DNA of 64,000 nucleotides. Source: Prototheca cutis. Lineage: Eukaryota; Chlorophyta; Trebouxiophyceae; Chlorellales; Chlorellaceae. The notes beneath the pieces were generated by a model that saw only the letters and a program-made list of their open reading frames with translations, was not told where the DNA came from and made no database searches. Both the position numbers and the translations under genes were made by a program. Below are positions 45,106 to 55,144 of this stretch, in pieces (positions within the stretch are counted from its first letter, which is position 1; each line of letters opens with the position of its first letter). The stretch is taken from positions 939,508 to 1,003,507 of the forward strand of contig BCIH01000001.1 of the NCBI GenBank assembly GCA_002897115.2, written 5' to 3'.

Positions 45106-45608
45106 TCCCCGACCTCATCCTATCGATTTCAACCTCGGCTTGGCATTGCAAACATGAAGCCGGGGGCCCTGGGGCTCAAGCAGACCTAGAGTTAAACCTG
45201 CTTCCGGCACTACATGCAAGGTTTCCTGACGGTGGCCGGATTCCTGTCGAGCGATCGCGTTTGCTTGGAGATGGGCGGGCCCCAGGCTGGCTTGCGTGGA
45301 CTTGCCTTCCAATGTGTGCAGTTCCCCGTCAGTGGCTCCCGGCAAAAATGCAACCAATCTTGAGAGGCCTTTTCGCTCCATTACCTTTCAGCTCTTCCGA
45401 GCACTGCATCTCAGACTCGACAGAAAAGCAAAAGCCGATTTGTGATCCCGTTCCCCGCTCCTATACAACACGCTTCGCAAGGCGGGCAGCGAATCCACTG
45501 TCCATTACCATGTATATAATGAAGCATTTTAACGCCACATCTGTCCGGGCAGCACGGTGCGGCAAGACCCGCCGGCCGTGATCGCGGGGTAGGGTAGCAG
45601 GCCTTGGG
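45106..45608. other. 503-nt divergent promoter region, ClpP / LD-like
   Basis: A moderately AT-rich head-to-head gap. No other gene recognised. Confidence 0.55.
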
Positions 45609-48377
45609 ATGGTGGGCCCCGGCACATTCGCGATGCCTGTCAGGACCGCAGACAGGGACTGGACGGCCGAGCAGGAAGCCATGTTGCGGAATGTATTCTC
45701 ATATCAAGACGTGTTCTCCCGGGAAGAGCTCAAGGAGCTCGCGCAGATGGTGCGTGGGGGTGGTGCTGGGAGCAGGGCCAAGTCCCCATGTTTGTGTGGA
45801 CGGGAACTGATCTGAGATCGTGGAAGCCCCAGGTAGATTGTAACCTTGGGCGCATGTCACCACGCTGCATGGCGCATTGGATTTGTGTCCGGAGTCTTCT
45901 GCAGTCCAGCGCCAATGCCGCGCTGGCTGTGTAGTGGGGCACAGACTGCAGCTCAGATGCGGAGGCATCCATGACACTTCCTGTGCGCATCCCTTGCCCA
46001 AACTCCTGTACCTAACCCGCCCAATTNCCCCCCAAAACACGACAAAATAAAACCAGCTTGGCACTGGTGAGGAAGCCACCCGCCGGCGGCTGCTGCAGCT
46101 CCGCAGCAGCGTGCGGGGCGCGGTCCGCAGTGCGGTGGAGCGAGCGGAACCTGCCGAGCCTGTCCGGGAGGATGCCCGCGAGCCCAGTGGCTCTTCCGCG
46201 CCGGCGACGCCGTCGCCACGCCAAACGTGGCTCTGGCACGCGTTCAAGCCCGGCGACCGGCCCGAGGAACACGTGGCGTGGCTGATCACCAGCCTTGACC
46301 CCGACGAGCCCAGTGCCTGGGCCAAATGGACGACGTTGGAGGATGTGCTGCTGTGCTGGCGGCACAAGGCCCCCATGCGGCGGCCGCTGTCGGCGGCGGC
46401 CGACGGGCTGTGCCCCATCCTGNCCAGCTGGTTGGAGGAGGCGCTGCCCCGGCGCCAAACTACCGTGGCCCGACTGTGCCTCCGCGTCATGGCGCGTCTG
46501 CGGCGCTGGCGCGTGCCGAAGGCCCGCGCACACGAATTCTGGAACGACCGCCTGCCCGCGCTGCGGGCCGTGCCCGAGCTCGCCGCCGCGGCCGCCGCGG
46601 TGCAAGAGTCCTGGCGGCACGACGGCGGCGGTGCGATGCGGCGTGGCGGCGGTGGTGCAGCCAAGGACGAGGGACGACGGCGAGGCACTACCCTCAAAGA
46701 TAAACCACACCGCAGCTCCAGCGGCCGGCCCAAACAGCCTGACGACGGCGGTGACCGTCGTAGGGATGAGCTCCGTGGCGACCGGGCGGTCAAGCGGCCC
46801 CGGTCCCCGGACCCAGAGCGCCCGGCTCCCCTGGACGAGCGCCTAGCCTCGGGCAAGTCGGGGGAGTCACCCGATCAACGAGGGAGTGTGAAGGCCGACG
46901 GATGGGGTGGCGCCGCCACACAGCCGGCGACCGCGGCGGAGCGAGCGACCGCCAAGCACACTACGGCGACGACGGCCCCAAGAGCCGCTCGCGGGGCTGG
47001 GCCCGGAAACACCTTCGGCACCCATGTCAGGCTGCAGCGACAGCCCGAGCCGGCCAGCGTGTCACTCGTCCCCCTGGGCCGGAAGAGCGCCCCCATTGCC
47101 GCCAGGCCCGATGCGCCAGCCCTGCCGGCGACATACAGGCAAGATTTGTGTGTGTGTGTGTGTGTGGTTTGTCTGACACCAGGAGAACCTGCCGGGTCCC
47201 AGGGCCTTTTCTGTGAATGCCGGGCTTGACGACGGATTTAGGGGACTCCTCACCCAAGACCTCACAGTCCGTCCATTCTTACCACGTCCCCAAAGCTCTC
47301 CCCCACCCTAAAAAAAGTCACGCCGTCATCACGCAGGTCGAGTGGTGGCCAGGTGTCCGGACCGCTGTCGGCCGACGACATCAATCGCCAGCGGTACAAG
47401 GCCCGGGCGCTGGCAGAGCTGCAGCGCATCGGCAAGCTTGAACGGCCCGCCACGGGTGCTGCCGGGGGCGGGACAGCACCGGCGGCAGTTGCCCCTGCAT
47501 CTGGAGCTGCCGGCGGCGTGGGGACAGGGCTCGCAGGGCAGCCGCAGCTGCTGCCACAGCCACCGACACAGCCGCCGCAGCCCCCACCAAGCCAGCCCCC
47601 GCCGTCGCAACAGCAGCAACAGCTGCCACCAACCGAGCAGACGGGCAACAAAGGAAAGAGCGTGCGATTTGATCTCGGATCCAACACGGCCATCCGGCTG
47701 CTAGCCGTCCTGCCCAGCATCTCGCCGGCCACGTGTGCCCAGCTGGGCGTCACCCCCGAGCAGCTCCAGAGCGAGATGCAGTCCATGGGGCTGATGTACA
47801 CCGGCGCTGCCTCGGCCCGTGCCACGGCCCGGCGCGGCACTGCCGTGATCACGGCAGCTGCGGCCGCGCCGGCGCCCGGTGCGCCGGAGATGGTCGCTGA
47901 CGTGGCGTGGGCCCCGCCGCCTGCCGGGCCGGTGCCACCGCCATCGGCGCCGGAGGAGTCCCTCGAGCGCGAGGCGAGGGCCGCAGCACGGCAGCGAGAG
48001 CCTCCGGGCAACATCGGCGCAGAGTTCCCCGCAGGTGGGAGGGGGGCTGTGCTGGGTCGGCGTGTGTTCTTTCTGACGCGACCGTGAACTGCCGGATGCT
48101 TGCAGCCCCAACGACAGCCGCGGGCATTCTGCGTGCAACAGCGGCCTGCACATGGACACAAACTGCCGCCTGCAAACTCCCACTCCCACATGCACCGTCT
48201 CTACTACCACACACCACAGAGCCCAAGGAGCATGGCGGTGTGGGCAGGGGTCCTGTGCCTGTGGAGCTGCCCTTCTTCCCAGAGGACCCCTTGGAGGTGG
48301 CAGTACAACAGAACGCCATGCTGGCGGCAGGCGTGCGACTGCCGGCCTACCTTTTCCGGGGATTCGTATGTAAATGA
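45609..48377 (+). CDS. LUMINIDEPENDENS-like nuclear protein (homeodomain plus TFIIS-N-like), PNUTS-like
   Basis: Four exons: 45609-45749, 46057-47138, 47337-48034 and 48220-48377, about 692 residues, phases 0, 2, 1. Exons 1 and 2 build a divergent homeodomain: MLRNVFSYQDVFSREELKEL, then AQMLGTGEEATRRRLLQLRS, resembling the Arabidopsis LD segment MQSVFSIKDAISKKESREIS. A helical region follows (EEHVAWLITSLDPDEPSAWA, TLEDVLLCWRHKAPMRRPLS, VARLCLRVMARLRRWRVPKA) that corresponds to the TFIIS-N/LW-like domain of LD. Then comes a basic, disordered stretch, ADDINRQRYKARALAELQRI, and KSVRF at 47656-47670, a typical PP1-docking RVxF motif. The protein ends with a proline/alanine-rich tail and the short conserved-looking VAVQQNAMLAAGVRLPAYLF. 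Intron 2 has a GC donor (ACAG/GCAAGA) followed by (TG)n. N at 46423 leaves one residue undefined. Confidence 0.78.
47149..47166 (+). repeat. Short (TG)n tract
   Basis: It begins about 10 nt after the GC donor of LD-like intron 2. Confidence 0.88.
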
Positions 48378-48756
48378 ATGGACTTGTAGTCCTGTCAACT
48401 GTCCGCTAGAGACAAGGCTCTAGAACGGCTGGCGGACGGGCCCAACAACTTCGCGTCCCTCCCGGGCTCGCCCTGGCGAGCGCGTCGTCACGGTGACGTG
48501 AGACTTCCGGCATGCCCCAGAAGGTCGCAACCAAACAAGACTCGTGCACCGCAGTCAAAAGCTTACTCATCCCGGAAAACACATCCATCTGCGCAAATAC
48601 AATGTATTCATAAACCTCGGGCGTGTTCAGTCGCGTCCGATACTGAGTTGCCAGCCAGGCTGCCCGAGCTTGCCTCTGGTGCCGCACCAACGCCGCTGAC
48701 TAGCAACTGGGCGGAGGACGGGAGTGGTGACACCTGTACGGGAGTCAGGTCATGCC
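48378..48756. other. Gap between LD-like and bZIP genes
   Basis: Both genes are on the plus strand. It may include a 5' exon of the bZIP gene, since the frame is open back to about 48724 without another ATG. Confidence 0.5.
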
Positions 48757-50642
48757 ATGGAGGATCCAGTAATCGTATCAGCACGTGCTGCTGGCATGGC
48801 GCTGCACGACGAGCAGGAGTGCATGGACGAGGCGCATGGCACCTCCTCCCTGCCCACGCTCAGCCCCGTGGGCAGCGGCGTCGAGAGCTCCTCCAACGAG
48901 CACAGCCAGGATGGGTTCGATGGACCTCGTCCCTCAGGTGCCAAGCCCAGGACCAAGGGCAGAACCGCGCATTCCAAGGCTGCACCCCGGACTTCAAACG
49001 CCGAGAACCAGGCGCGCTACCGTGCTCGCTGCAAGGTTCGCGGAGGGCATGCGCGACATTCCGTCTTTTGTCCATGGTTTCACGGGTGGGTTTTACCTGC
49101 CTCGCATGCTGGGAGCGAGGTGGGCGGTGCACTCGGGTGACGGATCGCGGCGTCCGGCCCGCTGTGGCCCTGGACCGTGGGCCTCTTGGGTTGCCTGGGA
49201 AGGCCGTTCCAACCCTGCTACCGTCGCATGGCATGCACTAGAGTGAGGGCGCTGCAGCTTGGTCACGAGGGACATGCTCTGGCAAAGAGGCCGTACTCGA
49301 GCTCAAGCCCTAGCACGATGTTCGGTCATGGACGCCGTCCCCGCAGGCCCGGCGTGAGGATCTGGAGCAGCGGCATGCTGACACACTTGCAGCGCTGGAC
49401 CACGAGCGTTCGGAGCACGTGCGGCTGTCCATGGACACCGCAGTGCTGTCGGGTGTGTTGACGGTGCGCGACGAGACCCTGGAGTTGCTGCTGGGCCAGA
49501 ACGAGCAGATGTCGAACGTTGCTTGGGCAGATTCGGTGGCCGAGCTTCGGTGCGGCGGCGGCGGGCTGACGCATGAACCCTGCCCCGGGGCGGACACCGA
49601 CGACAACGGCGCGGCGGTGCCGGAAACGCAATCGACGGGCGGGGCCGAGACGATGCTTCGGCCGCTGGTTCCGCGCACGGGCTACGAGGGGCTGGTCGCG
49701 GCGGTGGCGGCGGAGCTCAACCGGTACGGTCGGCAGATTCGGGCCAACTTTGTGGCGACTCTGGAGACCGAGTCCCCGGGCTCGTCCGACAGTCTGCCCC
49801 AACTGCAAGTGACCACGGCTGAGGTGCGGGAACTGGAGGCGCGGATCAAGGCCATTGAGCCCGGCACCTTCATGGCCATGATGACGGAGCAGTCGGGTGC
49901 GGTGCGGGCGGCGGTGGCGGAGGCCGACGCGACGGGTCGTCGCGCCGCTCTGGGCACTGGCATCCGGCCTTGGTATGCCATGGCCTGCTGGCACCTCATT
50001 GCCACCGCCTTTCGTCCCAAGCTGCTGTACCACCTGGTGCTGACGCTCGACCGCGAGAGCCCAGACTCCGACGCGGCGGCCTTTGTCGCATCGTTGCGCT
50101 TCACGCGGCAGCAGCTCGCGGCGCTGGAGGCCGTGCACCGGGGCCACCTGGCAGCCATGGTGGCCATGCAGTCGTCAATCCGCGCGAGCCGCCGCGAAGC
50201 CGCCGCGGCCGTGGGCAGCGGGCTCGCTGCGACTGGCGTGGCGCATTCCATGGGTGGGCCCCCAGGTGTGGCCACCATGGGCAGTGCGATGCAGGAGTAC
50301 CTGGCTGTCAGCAGCGCCGCGGCCAAGCTGGAGAACGAGGTGGCGGGCATGGTACACCTGACCACCACATACTGCCGGGGCGTCGTGGAGCTCATGACGG
50401 TCGAGCAGACGCTGCGCTGGCTGGGCCGGTTCCCGCGGGGGTACCTCAACACCGTGGCCATGGTCGAAGTGATATTGGCCCATGGTAGCGCAGCCGAGGC
50501 AGGGCCACCCGGGCAGCCGTCGCCAGCCGTCGCGGGCAAAGTCGTCCGCGATGCCCGTGCCGCGGCTGCCGAGCCCGATGTCAGAGTGTCCTTTTGCGTC
50601 GCCACAGGCATCCTTGCGGCCGGCGACGGGGATGGGGAATGA
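48757..50642 (+). CDS. bZIP-domain protein
   Basis: Two exons, 48757-49035 and 49347-50642, phase 0, about 524 residues. The basic region spans the intron: NAENQARYRARCK in exon 1 and ARREDLEQRHADTLAALDHE in exon 2, matching the N-x7-R spacing of bZIP DNA-contact helices (here Asn and Arg). The zipper is short: leucines are seen at DTLAAL and HVRLSM only. The rest is a large helical region (VRELEARIKAIEPGTFMAMM, QQLAALEAVHRGHLAAMVAM, YCRGVVELMTVEQTLRWLGR) with no named domain that I recognise; such long C-terminal extensions are common in algal bZIPs. Function as a transcription factor is inferred from the basic region only. Start at the first in-frame ATG; an upstream exon is possible. Confidence 0.68.
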
Positions 50643-51215
50643 TCAAGGCAATGACTGATTGGATAGTTTGGGTCCCTTGCCCTGGAAAACAGACGGACTG
50701 ATGCCTGTCCTTTTCTTTTGGGCCTGAAAGAAGTCCAACTGTTATCTGGCCCACACCATGCTCTACAACGTTTTTGTCTGCAACATAGCGTACTCAGCAA
50801 CACACCGTTTGTACCTAGACCCGCCGACCGCAACGAGCGGCTGTCGAGGCTCACATTTATCAAGGGAGGGGGGGGGCCTGCTTAAACCAGCCCCAACCAA
50901 CCCCATCCCCCGCTCTCTGACCCACAAACTCCAGCGTGTATCATTGACTCTGGTACGTGCCCCAATGCTGCCGATGACACACTGTACTGCGCGGCTGTCG
51001 TCATGACCTCGACCTTTCTTTTGTTCGTCAGGTTTTACAGAGCTGGGGATTGTCGGTCACATCAGCGTGTGTCGGCGCAGTTTGGGGGTGAAGTGAGTGA
51101 GCATGGAGCAATGTGGAGAAGACGGCGGAGGCACGATTTGACCATTTGCCCCCGGGCGGGGGACGCACCAGCGGGCATTGGACACCAGGTAGGGAGGGGC
51201 GTGCAGACCCCCCAG
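50643..51215. other. Convergent 3' region, bZIP / TBL1
   Basis: It contains the TGTAA motif of TBL1. No coding exon recognised. Confidence 0.6.
51035..51039 (-). terminator. TGTAA polyadenylation motif, TBL1
   Basis: It lies about 177 nt beyond the TBL1 stop codon. Confidence 0.5.
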
Positions 51216-53169
51216 CTATGTGGACATGGGCGCGGCCCGTTCGTCCCCGGTCCCTGCCCCGGGCGGCGCAAGCGGCACGACGAGCACGTCGGTGCTGTCG
51301 CCTCCCAGGCACACGGACAGCGTCTGGCCATCGGGTGCCCAGTGCAGATCGTGGATCAGCGCCGCAAACTGTTGGAGTAGTTGGCGGGTTGGAAGCCAGC
51401 AGTGAGTGCCGCTACGCGTGGCCATCCGCCACGCAACGCCTCGGAACAGCACAATGCCCTCAAATCCCACGTCCCTGACGACCCTGGAACGACCGCCGCC
51501 AACACAAGGGAAAGGACACTGTTCCTGCTCAATACCCAGACGGACCCCAATTCTGGTACCTGGATGGCGCGGACGACTTTGGCGGTCCGAGCGTTCCAGA
51601 CGAGGACTTGGCCCATTTCGTCCCCTGAAGCCAGGTAGGGCCCTGCAGGACTCCAGCGCAGGTGGGGCACGTTGGCGCCGTGTCGATCGAGCCTTGCGAC
51701 CACTTGCCCCGCGGCCGGGTCGTACACCTGGATGAGGCCGTCCGCCCCCGCCGAAGCGACGAGGTCGTCATCGTCCCCAGCGGGGCCCCACCGCACGCAG
51801 TTGACTTCGGCCGCATGGCCCGGCAGCGTGTGCAGCGGCGCGTCAGACGTGAGCGACCACAGGCGCACGGTGCCGTCGTCCGAGGCCGAAGCCAGCAGCT
51901 TGCCGCTGCCCGACCACCGGACACCGTTCACGTCCCCCGCATGTGCGCGCCAGACGCGGATGGGCCGTGTCTCGCCGACACGGCACACCGCGATCGTGCG
52001 GTCGGCCGAAGCCGTCGCGAAGATCACATTTGTACGCCAGTCGCAGTCCAGCACGGGCGCGGTGTGGTGCGCGTGCCGAGCACGGTCGGTGGCCCGCGCC
52101 ACGTCCCACGCCACGGCGCTGCAGTCCACTGAAGCCGACAGCAGCAAGTCGCCGCGGGCGTTCCACCGCAGCGCAAAGATACCCTTGTCGTGACCCTTGA
52201 GCACGCAGCGCTGTGCACCTGCTTGTTCGTGGCTTTGGGGTGGTTTCAAAGGGATTTTTGATAGGGGCAATATTCTCACCCATGCATCGCTTGATAGATA
52301 ATGAAACGTACCGTCAGCGCCCCAGATCTGGATGCTGCCGTCCATGAGGGCGACGGCCAGCTGTCCGGATCCCGGGTCCCACTCGACCGCCGACACCTCC
52401 CCCCCCGTGGCACAGGTGGCCGTCGGCNGTGAAGGCGCTGCGGCGACACGCCCAGCCTCCAGTCCAAACTCCCAGACAAGCAGGGAGCCGTCGGCGGCGC
52501 CAGCCGCCAGGCGCGGGGGACCGTCCCCCGGCGCCCAGGGACAGGCGCAGACGCTGGCCCCCGCGCCGGCGAGTGCGATGCAGGTCTCTGGGTCAATTTC
52601 CACGGGCCCCACCGCCAACGCATCAAGCTCGGCGGCCTCGCGTCGCTCGTGCCAGCCCCGGACCAGAGCCCGCAGCCCATCCAGGTCCTCGGTCATGATG
52701 TCCTTCGCAGACAGGGGCGTGAAATCGGCGTACAAGTCGGCGCTGCCCTCGCTCAGGTTGGCCTCCAGCTCCGCGTACTGGAACCCCTTTTGCAGGATGC
52801 TCACCAGGCTGCCCACAGGAACGTCGGCACCAGGAAGGCCCGACTGCAGGATGCTGCTCTCCGCGCCAAACGTAAACGCCGTGTGAGCGAAGCCTGAGCA
52901 CAGTTGGAGTTGAGGGATCACGACGGTGTGCAAGGTTTGTGCCTGCACGTAACACAGTGCCCTGTCTCCCCTCTAGGGGACAATCACTGCATGCCTCCCA
53001 GAAGCTCCCAGTCCCTCCACCTGCATGTCTGGTGCAGCGCCTCCCACCCATATGATCGTCCCTCCAAAAGAAGCCCAGCACAGAACCCCAATGCCGTCAC
53101 AGGAATCTCACCTGCTTCCAGGAGGTAGCGGTACACCAAGAAATTTACATGGTCAGAGGTCAGAGCCAT
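51216..53169 (-). CDS. TBL1/HOS15-type LisH-WD40 co-repressor subunit
   Basis: Four exons: 53169-53112, 52893-52312, 52218-51560 and 51368-51216, about 483 residues, phases 1, 1, 0. The LisH motif is at the start, MALTSDHVNFLVYRYLLEAG, continued by FAHTAFTFGAESSILQSGLP as in human TBL1 (SITSDEVNFLVYRYLQESGF). An F-box-like linker (ISILQKG-like LVSILQKGFQYAELEANLSE) follows, then WD40 repeats: LAGAGASVCACPWAPGDG, LKGHDKGIFALRWN, HAGDVNGVRWSGSGKLLASA, PGHAAEVNCVRWGPAG, DRHGANVPHLRWSPAGPYLA, and a final LHWAPDGQTLSVCL. TBL1 proteins bridge histone deacetylases and repressors; plant HOS15 also acts in CUL4 ubiquitin ligases. The N at 52429 hides one residue. Confidence 0.94.
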
Positions 53170-53669
53170 AGCTGTCACGCCCGCCCAGTCGAGCCCTGGA
53201 TCAGCAGGAAATGTACGGGGGGGCCCACTGGCCAGGACAAGCCGCGCCTGTGCAGTCGCTCGTCAGAAGGAGTCAACACATGATCGCTGGCGCCGAGCGT
53301 TGCCAAGGAAGCGAGCCATCAGCAGGCTGCCATGCCCTGCTCTACAGTGGTGCCACGGCCTTCCGAATGGGGGAGCTCGGACGCCTGGCTCTGGGTTCCC
53401 AGGCTCCCTTCTCAGCGTGCTCAAAATGAAATAAAAAATGCAACGTTGTCTGGATGCGACAATGTACCGCCCTGAAGCCCTCCTTGCTGGCAAAGTCCAG
53501 GCTGAAGAGATGAGAAATTCGCAGCGACAGAGAGGGGGGGGGGGGGGCCGTGCGCTCCCCGAGATGCACTGCCCTCTGGTGGAAATTAAGAAAGTGGGAA
53601 CGTGGGTAGGCGGCCAAATACCTCCCTCAGGCCAGGGCTCAGCCTCTTTGGAAGCAGAAAGGGAGCACG
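53170..53669. other. 500-nt divergent promoter region, TBL1 / uL11
   Basis: It includes a G run at about 53535-53547. No other gene recognised. Confidence 0.6.
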
Positions 53670-54718
53670 ATGCCGCCGAAGTTCGACCCCAGCTCGATTA
53701 TCGAGGTGCGCGGCGGGCGCCTGGAGTGGGCGGGGTGCGAGCGCGGAGCTGGCCATTGCCGGGCAGGAATGGCGCCGGCCAGGTGGTCGACGAGGATNGA
53801 CGGTCATGCCCAGGCAACAATTCGTATTTTCTCCCATNCAGGTCTACGTGCGCGCCACCGGTGGCGAGGTGGGTGCTGCCTCGTCCCTGGCGCCGAAGAT
53901 CGGTCCCCTGGGTCTGTCCCCCAAGAAGGTGGGCTATTGAGGCTTGGCTCGCAGACTGGGGAGCGGTGGTGCCGCGACGCTGGCTGCCCAGGGCTTGTGC
54001 AGGGGTCTGGAATGACGCCGTCGGGCGTGCTTGCGACAGTAGGCAGTCCTGGTGGTGGGAGCAGTACCCAAGCGCGCATGCATTGGTCTTGGTCGTGTTG
54101 GGTGGGTCATCCATCCTGGGGCCCCCACCACACATGGACCGCCTGCTGCGACGGTGAAACAGCCAAGCTCACACCCATGTATTCCCAATTGGCCCCACTC
54201 AGATTGGTGAGGACATTGCCAAGGAGACTGCCAAGGAATGGAAGGGCCTGCGCGTCACTGTTAAGCTGACGGTGCAGAACCGTCAGGCCAAGGTGTCTGT
54301 CATCCCCTCGGCTGCTGCCCTGGTCATCAAGGCGCTCAAGGAGCCCGTGCGCGACCGGAAGAAGGAGAAGAACATCGTGCACAGCGGCAACCTGGCGCTG
54401 GATGACATTTACGAGATTGCTCGCGTCATGCGGGACCGCAGCTGCGCCGCCGCGTTCCAGGGCACCGTCAAGGAGATCCTGGGCACCTGCGTGTCTGTCG
54501 GCTGCAAGGTCGAGGGCCAGGACCCCCGCGACATCCAGCAGCAGGCAAGTCTGCTTTGGGTGGTGGGTTGTTTGGGGGGATGCGGATATGCTGTGTGGCC
54601 GCCCTGCAGTGGACCCAGCAGCTGTTGTTACAGTGCATACGTCGTGTGCTCATCTGTCCCCCATCGCAAATCCCTGGTGCAGATCGACGATGGCGAGATT
54701 GAGGTGCCCAGCGCGTAA
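53670..54718 (+). CDS. RPL12: 60S ribosomal protein uL11 (L12)
   Basis: Four exons: 53670-53705, 53842-53928, 54203-54544 and 54683-54718, all phase 0, 166 residues against 165 in human. Marks: [12 protein letters not shown] start, [79 protein letters not shown], and [20 protein letters not shown]. It forms the base of the large-subunit stalk with the GTPase-associated rRNA region. Intron 3 uses a GC donor (CAG/GCAAGT). Two N bases lie nearby: 53798 in intron 1 and 53838 at the acceptor (CATNCAG), where they do not alter the protein. Confidence 0.97.
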
Positions 54719-55144
54719 GCAGCCCGGCAGCATCGCACTCCCTGTGTAAATCCCAGACCTCTTTCCAGGACTGTCGGGCACAGATGCAGAAGGATAGCAG
54801 TAGTTTGGGTTCTAAGAAGAGACAATGTGGGCAAAAAGGTTGTTGGTGGGTTGCATGAATGGCAATAGGGCCCTGATGCTCGAGGGCCCAACACCCCCAC
54901 GGAGCCGGCTGGGGTGTTGGGGGGAGGTTGGCGGGAATGGGGACCTAAACGGTGTCGACGACGGGACTTCCCGAAAAAGGGGTGGCCCCCACCCCATTCT
55001 CCACCCACCCCATGCATGCACCACAAACCCGGGGTTGAAAGCCTTGGAGGTTCGCGACAGCAGTGCATTTACGTAAAAACGCAGTGATCGAAACCATTCA
55101 GCGGATCGCATCGAGGTTGCACTTGCCTTCGACTCTCGGTTACG
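54719..55144. other. Gap between uL11 and AGPase genes
   Basis: Both genes are on the plus strand. It starts with the uL11 3' UTR and poly(A) motif. The minus-strand frames here have no family signal. Confidence 0.6.
54745..54749 (+). terminator. TGTAA polyadenylation motif, uL11
   Basis: It lies 27 nt after the uL11 stop codon. Confidence 0.6.
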
